NCBI GenBank assembly: GCA_963781705.1
Contig: CAWAGP010000002.1
Coordinates: 180,140-244,139 of the forward strand
Source of the DNA: JALYGJ01 sp963781705
GTDB lineage: Bacteria > Chloroflexota > Limnocylindria > Limnocylindrales > CSP1-4
Length of the DNA stretch: 64,000 nucleotides
Reading direction: 5' to 3'
Shown here: positions 8,501-16,673 of the stretch, piece by piece
Numbering within the stretch: position 1 is the stretch's first letter
Layout: the number at the start of each line of letters is the position of its first letter
The notes under the pieces: generated by a model
Databases searched by the model: none
Seen by the model: only the letters and a program-made list of their open reading frames with translations
Told to the model about the DNA's origin: nothing
Program-made: the position numbers and the translations under genes

Positions 8501-10084
8501 GTGCTGGCGACGCTGGTGACTGCGGTAATCAATGGCCTGCGCGGCGAACTGGTGCGCGTCGAGATCGACGTTGCGCCGGGCCTGCCCGCGTGCCACATCG
8601 TCGGGTTGCCGGACGCCGCTCTGTCCGAAGCGCGCGAGCGGGTGCGCGGCGCCATCCGGAATAGCGGCTTCGACTATCCGATATCGCGCATCACAGTCAA
8701 TCTCGCCCCCGCTGACCGGCGCAAACGTGGGGCGGCATATGACCTCGCCATCGCGGTCGGCATCCTGGTTGCCTCGCGCCAGATCCGGCGGGGCAACGGG
8801 TCCTGGGCGCTGCTCGGGGAACTGTCGCTGTCAGGCACGGTCGAAGCCGTGCCGGGTGTGCTGCCCATGGTCGCCACGCTTGCCCGCGCGGGCTACCGGC
8901 GCGTGGTCGTGCCGATCGGCAACGAGGCGGAGGCGCGCCTTGTCGCTGGTGTGGAAGCCGTCGGCGTGGAGGGGCTCGACGATGCCGCGCGGCTGGTGGC
9001 CGGGCCACGGGGCAGGACTGCAGGACGCGCGACGCGGCGCCCGGCGGTGGAATTGTCGCGTCCCTCGGGAGGCGCACCCACCGCGCCGCCGCCTGCGCGG
9101 ACGTTGAGCGCGTCGCTCGAGCCGGTCGACCTGGCCGACATCCGCGGCCAGCAGCACGCTCGCTGGGCGCTCGAAGTCGCGCTGGCCGGCAGCCACAACC
9201 TGCTGCTCGTGGGGCCGCCCGGTGCCGGCAAGACGCTACTCGCGCGCGCCGTGCCTGGCTTGTTGCCGCCGCTCGACGACGACGAGGCGCTCGAGGTAAC
9301 CGTCATTGACAGCGTTGCTGGTGTGCTCGGCGGTGGTGGCCTGCGCCGCGAACGACCATTTCGTGCCCCGCATCACACCAGCTCATACGCCGCGCTGGTC
9401 GGCGGCGGACCGCAGCTGCTGCCCGGCGAAACGACGCGCGCGCACCACGGAGTGCTCTTTCTCGACGAGCTGGCAGAGTTCGACCGGCCCACCCTGGATG
9501 CCCTGCGCGAACCGCTCGAGGAGGGCATGCTGACGATCGCGCGAGCGAGCGGCCACGTGCGCTATCCGGCTCGTTTCCAGCTCATCGCCGCGATGAACCC
9601 TTGCCGGTGCGGCAACTTCAACGACTCCGAACGGCGTTGCCGCTGCCCCACGGGCGAGCCGGAGCGCTACGTCCAGCGGGTCAGTGGGCCGCTACTCGAC
9701 CGCTTCGACATGCAGATCGAGATGGCCCGGCTGCCGCCCGAGCAATTGCTGTCAAGTGCGCGAGTCGAGTCGAGTGCCACCGTCCGCGAGCGCATCGCTC
9801 GGGCGCGCGCGCTGGCGCTGGCACGTAATCGCGGTCGGCCCAACGCCCACCTGCCGGCCGCCGCGGTGCAGGACATGTGCGCCCTGACCCGCCGGGCAAC
9901 GGGGACGCTCGCCGAGTGGGCTGACGTTAGCCACGCCAGCGGCCGCTCGATCCACCGCGTCATGCGCGTGGCGCGCACGATCGCCGACCTGGATGGCGCC
10001 GAGAGTGTTGATCGCAACCATGTCCTCGCCGCGGCGCAGTTGCGCGATCCACAGGCCAGCCCGGACGAGCGGCTGGCGGCGTAG
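8501..10084 (+). CDS. comM: ComM/YifB-family AAA+ ATPase (Mg-chelatase-like)
   Basis: A 527-residue protein of the YifB/ComM family. The N-terminal ChlI/Lon-protease-like domain (about 1-170) precedes a proline-rich linker and an AAA+ Mg-chelatase module with Walker A LLVGPPGAGKTLLARA (about 230-245), Walker B LFLDELAEF, and the cysteine-containing insert NPCRCGNFND. In Vibrio and Acinetobacter ComM is a hexameric helicase that extends branch migration during natural transformation. The next gene is dprA, three bases away, which supports a DNA-uptake or recombination role here. Start GTG 8501 is supported by the -10 six bases upstream. Confidence 0.93.
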   Translation: MLATLVTAVINGLRGELVRVEIDVAPGLPACHIVGLPDAALSEARERVRGAIRNSGFDYPISRITVNLAPADRRKRGAAYDLAIAVGILVASRQIRRGNGSWALLGELSLSGTVEAVPGVLPMVATLARAGYRRVVVPIGNEAEARLVAGVEAVGVEGLDDAARLVAGPRGRTAGRATRRPAVELSRPSGGAPTAPPPARTLSASLEPVDLADIRGQQHARWALEVALAGSHNLLLVGPPGAGKTLLARAVPGLLPPLDDDEALEVTVIDSVAGVLGGGGLRRERPFRAPHHTSSYAALVGGGPQLLPGETTRAHHGVLFLDELAEFDRPTLDALREPLEEGMLTIARASGHVRYPARFQLIAAMNPCRCGNFNDSERRCRCPTGEPERYVQRVSGPLLDRFDMQIEMARLPPEQLLSSARVESSATVRERIARARALALARNRGRPNAHLPAAAVQDMCALTRRATGTLAEWADVSHASGRSIHRVMRVARTIADLDGAESVDRNHVLAAAQLRDPQASPDERLAA

Positions 10085-10087
10085 CCG

Positions 10088-11269
10088 ATGGTCGACGAGG
10101 TTGAGCGACAAGCGTGGATCGCGCTGGTCTCGACGCCCGGTATCGGCGAGGAGTCGACCGCCGCACTGCTGACCCGCTTCGGTGGGCCGAGGGCGGTGCT
10201 CGCCGCCGCGCTCGACGGCAAGCTGGCCGCGTGGATCGGCGAGTGCCGCTCACGCGACGGCCGCCCGCCGATCAACGCCAAGCCGTTCGCCGAGCTGATG
10301 GCAACAGCCACTGATCCCGGCGCGCGCCTGAGCGACATCGACGCGCTGGGGCTGACGACGCTCACCTCGCTGGACGCGGGCTTCCCGCTTGGCCTGCGCG
10401 ACCTCGACCCGCCGCCCGCCGTGATGCACGTGCTGGGTGACGCCGACCAGCTCTCGGCGCCGCGTCTGGTGGCCGTTGTGGGCACGCGCCGGCCAACCGC
10501 GGTGGGCCGCCTGCTGGCCACGCGCGTCGTGCGTCGATTGGTCGAATGCGGCGTCACGGTCGTGTCCGGGCTGGCGGTCGGCATTGATGGCGCAGCCCAC
10601 GCGGCAACGTTGGAAGCAGGCGGGCAGACGGTGGCGGTGATCGGCGGTGGCCACTGTCACCCAGGCGTGCGCGCACACGCCGCGCTGCGCGCGGCGATCG
10701 TCGAGCACGGCGGCGCCATCGTCAGCGAGCACCATCCGGCCATGCCGCCGGCCAAAGGCACCTTCCCGCGGCGCAACCGGATCATCGCCGCGCTGGGCAG
10801 TGCGACCATCGTCATCGAGGCGCCCCGCCGTAGCGGCGCACTGATCACTGCGCGATTGGCGCTGGAGCTGGGCCGGCCGGTGTTCGTCGCACCCGGGCGG
10901 GTCGGCGACTGGGCTACGGCTGGCTCGCTGGCGCTCCTCCGCGAGACGCCGGCGCAGCCGCTGGTTGGCCTCGATGAATTGATCGAGGACCTGGGTTACC
11001 TCTCGGCCGTGGCCGACGCGCCGACCGCCGACGCGCCAGCGGCCGGCGCGCAGACTGGCGGGGCTGAACCCGCACTGGCCATGCTCGGTTCTTCTGAGCG
11101 GGCGGTCGCGGCGCGGCTGGTCAGCGGACCGGCCAGCCTCGACGTGCTGGTGCAGGACACGGGCTTGTCACCGACCGTCGTGTCGAGCGTGGTGACGTTG
11201 CTGTTGATGCGCGGCTGGGTCCAATCGGCCGGGCCGGCCTTCGTCGTCAGCGGTCCGTTGGCGCGCTAG
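10088..11269 (+). CDS. dprA: DNA-processing protein DprA
   Basis: A 393-residue DprA/Smf protein, which loads RecA on incoming single-stranded DNA. The N-terminal helix-hairpin-helix part (WIALVSTPGIGEES) is followed by the Rossmann-like core with VVGTRRPTAVGR, SGLAVGIDGAAHAATL, FPRRNRIIAALG and RRSGALITARLALE, then a C-terminal winged helix (about 340-390). All core motifs are present, so it should be functional. It starts three bases after comM and is surely cotranscribed with it. Confidence 0.95.
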   Translation: MVDEVERQAWIALVSTPGIGEESTAALLTRFGGPRAVLAAALDGKLAAWIGECRSRDGRPPINAKPFAELMATATDPGARLSDIDALGLTTLTSLDAGFPLGLRDLDPPPAVMHVLGDADQLSAPRLVAVVGTRRPTAVGRLLATRVVRRLVECGVTVVSGLAVGIDGAAHAATLEAGGQTVAVIGGGHCHPGVRAHAALRAAIVEHGGAIVSEHHPAMPPAKGTFPRRNRIIAALGSATIVIEAPRRSGALITARLALELGRPVFVAPGRVGDWATAGSLALLRETPAQPLVGLDELIEDLGYLSAVADAPTADAPAAGAQTGGAEPALAMLGSSERAVAARLVSGPASLDVLVQDTGLSPTVVSSVVTLLLMRGWVQSAGPAFVVSGPLAR

Positions 11270-11335
11270 CGATGGCGGTCGCGCGGCCGGCCGCGGGGGA
11301 CCTCCGTACCGTTGCGGCGCCGCCCCGCACGCGGC

Positions 11336-11341
11336 CAGACT
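11336..11341 (+). promoter_or_regulatory. -10-like element CAGACT
   Basis: CAGACT ends six bases before GTG 11348. It is one base off the TAGACT hexamers of this window, with the same spacing; this decided the start of the next gene. Confidence 0.35.
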
Positions 11342-11347
11342 GGTGGC

Positions 11348-11665
11348 GTGATCTCAAACGTGATCGTCCACATGGTGGGCGAGATGCCGCTCCTGGTCGA
11401 CCTCGTGGAGATGCCCGGACCGGGCGACCGCAGCGTCCGCTGCACGAACGTGCGGACGTTGGATGGCAAGCGTCCATCCTTCGTGCACGAGCGCACTTCG
11501 ACCTTCATCCTGCCACTGGCCACCATCAAGGTCATCGAGGCGCCCGCCGCGGAGGGCGAGCAGCCGTACCTATCGGAAGAGCACGGCCGGGGCCGGACGG
11601 TACCGCCGCCGGTGATCGACGAGGAACCCGACGAGGACCTGCTGGCGCGCATCCGCTCCGTCTGA
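11348..11665 (+). CDS. Small protein of unknown family
   Basis: A 105-residue soluble protein that I do not recognise. It begins with a short hydrophobic strand (ISNVIVHMVGEMPLLVD), has a basic middle with two cysteine-free beta-rich stretches (STFILPLATIKVIE), and ends acidic (VIDEEPDEDLLARIRSV). It has no membrane segment or catalytic motif I can name. GTG 11348 is preferred over an upstream ATG at 11312 because a -10-like hexamer sits six bases before it and the extra residues are Arg-rich in the way of untranslated GC-rich DNA. It stands between dprA and topA and seems to have its own promoter. Confidence 0.6.
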   Translation: MISNVIVHMVGEMPLLVDLVEMPGPGDRSVRCTNVRTLDGKRPSFVHERTSTFILPLATIKVIEAPAAEGEQPYLSEEHGRGRTVPPPVIDEEPDEDLLARIRSV

Positions 11666-11700
11666 CCGTTAGGCTGCGCCTTTTGGCGCGGCACTAGCGG

Positions 11701-11706
11701 TAGACT
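11701..11706 (+). promoter_or_regulatory. -10 element TAGACT before topA
   Basis: TAGACT ends seven bases before ATG 11714. A small hairpin (GCGCC-TTTT-GGCGC, about 11675-11688) just upstream may end the previous transcript. Confidence 0.5.
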
Positions 11707-11713
11707 CGAAAAA

Positions 11714-14131
11714 ATGAGCAAGAACCTGGTGATCGTGGAATCACCTGCCAAGGCGCGCACCATCGAGCGCTACCTGGGCCCGGGCTATCGGGTCCTGGCG
11801 TCCTACGGCCATGTGCGCGATCTGCCCGAGAACCCCGGCAAGAACAAGCTGGGCGTGGACGTCGAGCATGACTTCGCGCCGGAATACGTGATCAGCGAGG
11901 ACCGCCGCAAGCAGGTCGACGCGATCACCCGCGCGGCCAAGTCGGCCGACGCGGTGTTCCTCGCCACCGACCTCGACCGCGAAGGCGAGGCGATCGCTTG
12001 GCACGTGGCCGAAGCGGCCAACGTGGCGCCCGACAAGGCGCGCCGGGTGACTTTCTCGGAGATCACGCCCGACGCCATCCGCGACGCCTTCGCGCATCCG
12101 CGCGGCATCGACCGCAATTTGGTCGATGCGCAACAGACGCGACGGATCCTCGACCGGCTGGTCGGGTACACCCTTTCACCGCTGCTGTGGCGCAAAGTGC
12201 ACTCCGGCCTGTCGGCCGGCCGCGTCCAGTCGGTCGCCGTGCGCCTGGTGGTCGAGCGCGAGCGCGAGATCACCAAGTTCGTCGCGCGCGAGTACTGGTC
12301 GATCGCGGCACTGCTCGAGACGGCGCGCGGTGAGCGCTTCGCCGCGGAGCTGCTCAAGGTCGACGGCAAGAGCATTGCCATTGGCGACGGCACGACGGCC
12401 GACGAACACGCCGCCGCACTGCGCGGCACGCATCCACAGGTCACCAAGGTCGGCCGCAAGCAGACCAAGCGCAATCCGGCACCGCCTTTCACCACCAGCA
12501 CGCTGCAGCAGGAGGCCAGCCGGCGGCTGGGCTTCAATCCCAAGCGCACGATGCGCGTGGCGCAGGACCTGTACGAGGGCATCGACACCGCCGATGGCCG
12601 CGTCGGGCTGATCACCTACATGCGCACCGACTCCGTGGCCTTGGCCGGCGTGGCAATGCACGAGGCGCGTGATGTGATCGCCGGCCGCTACGGACTTCGC
12701 TACGTGATGCCCCATGGGCGCGCCTACAAGACGAGCACCAAGGGCGCCCAGGAGGCGCACGAGGCGGTCCGCCCGACGAGCTTCGGGCGCCACCCGGACA
12801 GCCTGGCCGGCGCGCTGACGCCCGAGCAACTGCGCCTCTACCGGCTTATCTGGCAGCGTGCGCTGGCGTCGCAGATGGCGGCCAAGGAGCTCGAAACGAC
12901 GACGGCCGACCTGGCCGACGGCCGCTACGAACTGCGCGCGTCGGCCACCCGCACGACCTTCGACGGCTTCAGCGCGGTGTACACCGAAGGCACCGATGAT
13001 GCCACCGAGGAAGCCGAGCGGACGCTGCCCGAGCTGACGACCGGCGAGCGGACGACCGTGCGCGAGGTGACGCCCGATCAGCACTTCACCCAGCCTCCGC
13101 CGCGCTACACGGAAGCGACGCTGATCAAGGCGCTCGAGGAGCGCGGCATCGGCCGTCCGTCCACCTACGCGGCGACGATCTCGACCATCGTCGACCGCGG
13201 TTACGTGACGGTCGTCGAGCGACGGCTGCGACCTGAGCCGGTCGGCGAGGTGGTCACCGATCTGCTGGTCGAACACTTCGGCGAGTTCGTGGATCCTGAC
13301 TTCACGGCGCGCATGGAGACCGGCCTGGACGAGGTGGCCGCCGGGACGCGCCAGTGGGTACCGCTGCTGCGTGACTTCTACGGGCCCTTCGTCGGGCTGG
13401 TCACCCAGAAGAGCAAGGAACTCCGGCGCAGCGACTTCACGACCGTGGAAACGGACGAGGTCTGCTCGCAGGGCCACCCGATGGTCATCCGGCTCGGTCG
13501 GACCGGGCGCTTCCTCGCCTGCTCCAAGTACCCCGAGCACAGCGAAACGAGGCCCTTGCCCGGCGAAGAGCCCGAGGCGCCAGTGGTCGAGGGCGCCGGT
13601 GAGCCGTGCCCAGAGTGCGGGCAGGGGGTGCTGGTCGCGCGGCGCGGTCGCTTCGGACCGTTCGCCGGCTGCTCGCGCTACCCCGAGTGCGGGTACATCA
13701 AGAAGAGCGGCCCCCCGCCACCCGAACCGCTCGCCTTCGAGGTCGTCTGTCCCAAGTGTGGTGAGGGCCATCTCGTGGCTCGCCGCGCGCGACGCACCGG
13801 CAGCGTCTTCTGGGGCTGTTCACGCTACCCGAAGTGCGACTTCACCTCGTCGCGCGAGCCACTCGGCGCGTTGCACGACGCCGACGAGGGCCCGGTCGCG
13901 CGCGAGGGCGAGCAGGGCATCTGCCTGCGCTGCGGCGCCGCGATCGAAATCCCGGCGCCACTCGAACCGGGCGCCCGCCTGGCCGGCGGCGAGCCCAACC
14001 TGGAAGCACTGGCGCGTCCGCGGGGCCGCCGTCCACCGACGCGCCGCCGTGGCTCGACGAACTCATCAAGCCGGCCGCGGACGCGGCCGACGACGACCGC
14101 CACCGGCCGGCGCTCGCGCCCCGCCGCCTGA
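11714..14131 (+). CDS. topA: DNA topoisomerase I
   Basis: An 805-residue type IA topoisomerase that relaxes negative supercoils. The Toprim domain starts at LVIVESPAKARTIE and carries the acidic triad in ATDLDREGEA; the active-site Tyr lies in LITYMRTDS (about 302). Three C-terminal zinc-ribbon repeats follow (CSQGHP..., CPECGQG...CSRYPECGY, CPKCGEG...CSRYPKCDF) and a fourth partial one, CLRCGAAIEI. The last 40 residues are doubtful: from about 14,020 the + frame shared with xerC (DAPPWLDELIKPA...) has far better third-position GC than the annotated frame. A frame error near 14,000-14,050 and another near 14,128 would give a tail ending at the same TGA. Confidence 0.95.
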   Translation: MSKNLVIVESPAKARTIERYLGPGYRVLASYGHVRDLPENPGKNKLGVDVEHDFAPEYVISEDRRKQVDAITRAAKSADAVFLATDLDREGEAIAWHVAEAANVAPDKARRVTFSEITPDAIRDAFAHPRGIDRNLVDAQQTRRILDRLVGYTLSPLLWRKVHSGLSAGRVQSVAVRLVVEREREITKFVAREYWSIAALLETARGERFAAELLKVDGKSIAIGDGTTADEHAAALRGTHPQVTKVGRKQTKRNPAPPFTTSTLQQEASRRLGFNPKRTMRVAQDLYEGIDTADGRVGLITYMRTDSVALAGVAMHEARDVIAGRYGLRYVMPHGRAYKTSTKGAQEAHEAVRPTSFGRHPDSLAGALTPEQLRLYRLIWQRALASQMAAKELETTTADLADGRYELRASATRTTFDGFSAVYTEGTDDATEEAERTLPELTTGERTTVREVTPDQHFTQPPPRYTEATLIKALEERGIGRPSTYAATISTIVDRGYVTVVERRLRPEPVGEVVTDLLVEHFGEFVDPDFTARMETGLDEVAAGTRQWVPLLRDFYGPFVGLVTQKSKELRRSDFTTVETDEVCSQGHPMVIRLGRTGRFLACSKYPEHSETRPLPGEEPEAPVVEGAGEPCPECGQGVLVARRGRFGPFAGCSRYPECGYIKKSGPPPPEPLAFEVVCPKCGEGHLVARRARRTGSVFWGCSRYPKCDFTSSREPLGALHDADEGPVAREGEQGICLRCGAAIEIPAPLEPGARLAGGEPNLEALARPRGRRPPTRRRGSTNSSSRPRTRPTTTATGRRSRPAA

Positions 14132-14166
14132 CCGGGCGGACGCTGCTGGCTGGCACGGGCGACACC

Positions 14167-15075
14167 GTGGATGGCGCTGACGCGCTCGACGTCTTCCTCG
14201 ACCGGCTGACGGCGCGCGACGCGTCCGTGCACACGCGGCGTGCCTACGCGACCGCCATCGGCCAATACCTCGAATGGCTCGCCGAGCGCGACGCCGACTG
14301 GCGCAACCCGACGCGCCAGCAGGTGCGCGGTTACCTCGGCGTGCTGAGCGATCGCCACCTCGCCCGACGCTCGATCAGCAGCCGGCTGGCCGCGCTGCGC
14401 TCGTTCTACCGGCACGCCCAGCGTGAAGGCCTGGTGAGCGCCAACCCGTGGGCTGCCGCGCTCACGCCGCGCCTGCCACACCGGCTGCCGCAGGTGCTCG
14501 AGATAGGCGAGGTGGCGCGCGTCATCGACGAGGCGGCCACGTCGAGCAAGCGCCGGCCGCTGGTGCTGCGTGATATCGCGCTGGTCGAGACGGCCTACGC
14601 GGCCGGCCTGCGCATCAGCGAACTGGCCGCCGCCCGATTGGCCGACCTCGACCTTGGCCGCGGCGAGTTGCGCGTGCTGGGCAAGGGGCGCAAGGAGCGC
14701 ATGACGCTCCTGGGCCGGCCGGCGTGCGCCGCCCTCACCGCCTACCTGCGCGACGGCCGGCCGGCGCTGATCCCGGCCGGCGCGCCCGACCCCGGGACCG
14801 TCTTCCTCAACGCGCACGGTGCGCCGCTGGGGGTGCGCGGACTGCGTTATCGGCTCGATCGGCTGATGCGCGCCGCGGGCACACCGGCCGGTGCCTCGCC
14901 GCACACGTTGCGGCACTCCTTTGCCAGCCACCTGCTCGATGGCGGCGCCGACCTGCGCGTCGTCCAGGAACTGCTCGGCCATGCCAGCCTGGGCACGACG
15001 CAGGTGTACACGCACGTCACCCCGGCACGCCTGCGCACGGCGTACCGTGCCGCTCATCCGCGTTCGAGCCGCTGA
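14167..15075 (+). CDS. xerC: Tyrosine recombinase XerC
   Basis: About 302 residues. The N-terminal SAM-like domain (FLDRLTARDASVHTRRAY) is followed by the catalytic domain with the full set: Arg in AGLRISELAA, Lys in LGKGRKERM, His-x-x-Arg in PHTLRHSFASHLLDGG, His in LLGHASLGTT and the nucleophile Tyr in QVYTHV. With a second recombinase at 53222 it would form the XerC/XerD pair that resolves chromosome dimers at dif. GTG 14167 is the first usual start in frame, but coding-like composition continues upstream, see topA. It sits between topA and murJ, a housekeeping place and not a phage one. Confidence 0.9.
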   Translation: MDGADALDVFLDRLTARDASVHTRRAYATAIGQYLEWLAERDADWRNPTRQQVRGYLGVLSDRHLARRSISSRLAALRSFYRHAQREGLVSANPWAAALTPRLPHRLPQVLEIGEVARVIDEAATSSKRRPLVLRDIALVETAYAAGLRISELAAARLADLDLGRGELRVLGKGRKERMTLLGRPACAALTAYLRDGRPALIPAGAPDPGTVFLNAHGAPLGVRGLRYRLDRLMRAAGTPAGASPHTLRHSFASHLLDGGADLRVVQELLGHASLGTTQVYTHVTPARLRTAYRAAHPRSSR

Positions 15076-15096
15076 CATCACCGAGGGACAAGGGCA

Positions 15097-16671
15097 CTGA
15101 CCGAAACCGCCACAACCCGGGGAGGGGCCCTGGCGCGCGCCGGCCTGATCGTCGCCGGCGCGTTCTTCCTGTCGCGCGTGCTGGGCTGGGTGCGCCTGGT
15201 GGTGATCACCAACGAGTTCGGTGCCGGCGTGCAACTCGACGCCTACTTTGCCGCGTTTCGGCTGCCCGACACGATCTTCCAGCTGGTCGCCGCGGGCGCG
15301 TTGTCGTCGGCCATGATCCCGGTGCTGGCCGGACTCTTCGAGCGCGAAGAGGAACAGCGTGCGTGGCGCGTCGTGTCGACCGTGCTCAACCTGGTCATGA
15401 TCGCGCTCGTCGGCGCCGCAGCGGTGGTGGCCATTTTCGCGCCCCAGATCGTGCCGCTGCTGACGCCCGGGTTCGACGCAGTCGGCACCGAGCTGACCGT
15501 GCGCCTGACGCGCATCATGCTCATCTCGCCCGTGCTGCTGGCAGTCGGCGCGGTCGCCTCGGCCGTGCTCAACTCGCGCGGCCGCTTCGCCGCCGCCGCT
15601 GCGGCGCCGTCGCTCTACAACATCGCCATCATCGGCGGCGCGCTGTTGCTCGGCCCGTCACTCGGTGCGGAGGGCCTGGCCATCGGCGTCGTGGTTGGCT
15701 CGCTGCTGCACCTGGGAGTGCAGATCCTGCCCATGGTTCGCGAACGATTCCGGCTCTCGTTCGAGGTCGACCTGTCCGATCCGGCGGCGCGCCAGGTACT
15801 CGCCCTGATGGCGCCGCGCGCGCTCGGCCTGGGCGCCAACCAGATCACCTTCATCATCGCCACGACGCTGGCCACCAGCGTGGGCCTGGGCGCCGTGACC
15901 GCCTACAACGTCGCCTGGACGGTGTTCCAGATCCCGCTCGGCGTGATCGGTTTCCCGCTCGGCGTGGTGTTGCTGCCGTCACTGTCACGCGCTGTGGCCA
16001 GTGGCTCGGTGCGCGAATTCGGCCAGCTCGTCGTCCGCTCGACGCGGCTGCTGCTGTGGATAATGCTGTTCCTGACCGCGATCGGCATCGTCCTTCGCCG
16101 TCAGGGCGTGACCCTGCTGTTCGGCTACGGCCTCGACGACGAGGCCATCTCGCTCACCGCCGACACGGTCTCGTTCTTGTTGCTCGGCCTGGCCGGCCAC
16201 TCGGTCGTCGTCGTCTTGACGCGCGCCTTCTACAGCGGCCACGACACGCGTACGCCGGTCTTCACCGCGCTCTTCGACATGGTCGTGTTTACCGCGGTGG
16301 CCGTTTCTACCGCGGGCGGCCTGGGCCTGTCGGGCATCGCCCTGGGCCTGTCAGCGGGCGGCTGGGCCGAGGCCAGCGCCCTGGGGGTGTTGCTATGGCG
16401 GCGCATGCCCGGCGTGGGCGTTGAGAGCGTTGTTCGGCCGCTGGTGCTCTTCATGGGCGGTGCCATCTTGGCCGGTCTGACGGCACTCATCGTGGTGCGC
16501 CTGACCGACCCGATGATCGGGCTGAGTCCGGGCAAGATCGCTCTGCTCGGGCAGGTGATCGCCGCGAGCGGCGCCGCAGCGGTGGTCTACGCCGGTTACA
16601 CGCGCCTGCTGCACATCCCGGAGCTGGCCGAGTCGATCGACGTGCTGCGCTCGCTGCTGCGGCGCCGTTGA
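15097..16671 (+). CDS. murJ: Lipid II flippase MurJ
   Basis: About 524 residues, an integral membrane protein of the MOP superfamily with roughly 14 helices, which flips lipid II to the outer face for peptidoglycan synthesis. The first helix (LIVAGAFFLSRVLGWVRLVV) and family features such as DAYFAAFRLPD, GALSSAMIPVL and QIPLGVIGFPLGVVLLPSLS are clear. No ATG, GTG or TTG precedes the first helix; CTG 15097 is the only plausible codon and follows a GAGGGACAAGG purine stretch, while GTG 15178 would remove half of helix 1. It overlaps or abuts murE, its pathway partner. Confidence 0.9.
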   Translation: MTETATTRGGALARAGLIVAGAFFLSRVLGWVRLVVITNEFGAGVQLDAYFAAFRLPDTIFQLVAAGALSSAMIPVLAGLFEREEEQRAWRVVSTVLNLVMIALVGAAAVVAIFAPQIVPLLTPGFDAVGTELTVRLTRIMLISPVLLAVGAVASAVLNSRGRFAAAAAAPSLYNIAIIGGALLLGPSLGAEGLAIGVVVGSLLHLGVQILPMVRERFRLSFEVDLSDPAARQVLALMAPRALGLGANQITFIIATTLATSVGLGAVTAYNVAWTVFQIPLGVIGFPLGVVLLPSLSRAVASGSVREFGQLVVRSTRLLLWIMLFLTAIGIVLRRQGVTLLFGYGLDDEAISLTADTVSFLLLGLAGHSVVVVLTRAFYSGHDTRTPVFTALFDMVVFTAVAVSTAGGLGLSGIALGLSAGGWAEASALGVLLWRRMPGVGVESVVRPLVLFMGGAILAGLTALIVVRLTDPMIGLSPGKIALLGQVIAASGAAAVVYAGYTRLLHIPELAESIDVLRSLLRRR

Positions 16672-16673
16672 CG

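Noticed and set aside
14167..15075. XerC and XerD (53222) as mobile-element integrases
   Set aside because: Both lie in conserved housekeeping series, have the Xer-type length and motifs, and no att-like repeats or tRNA genes flank them.
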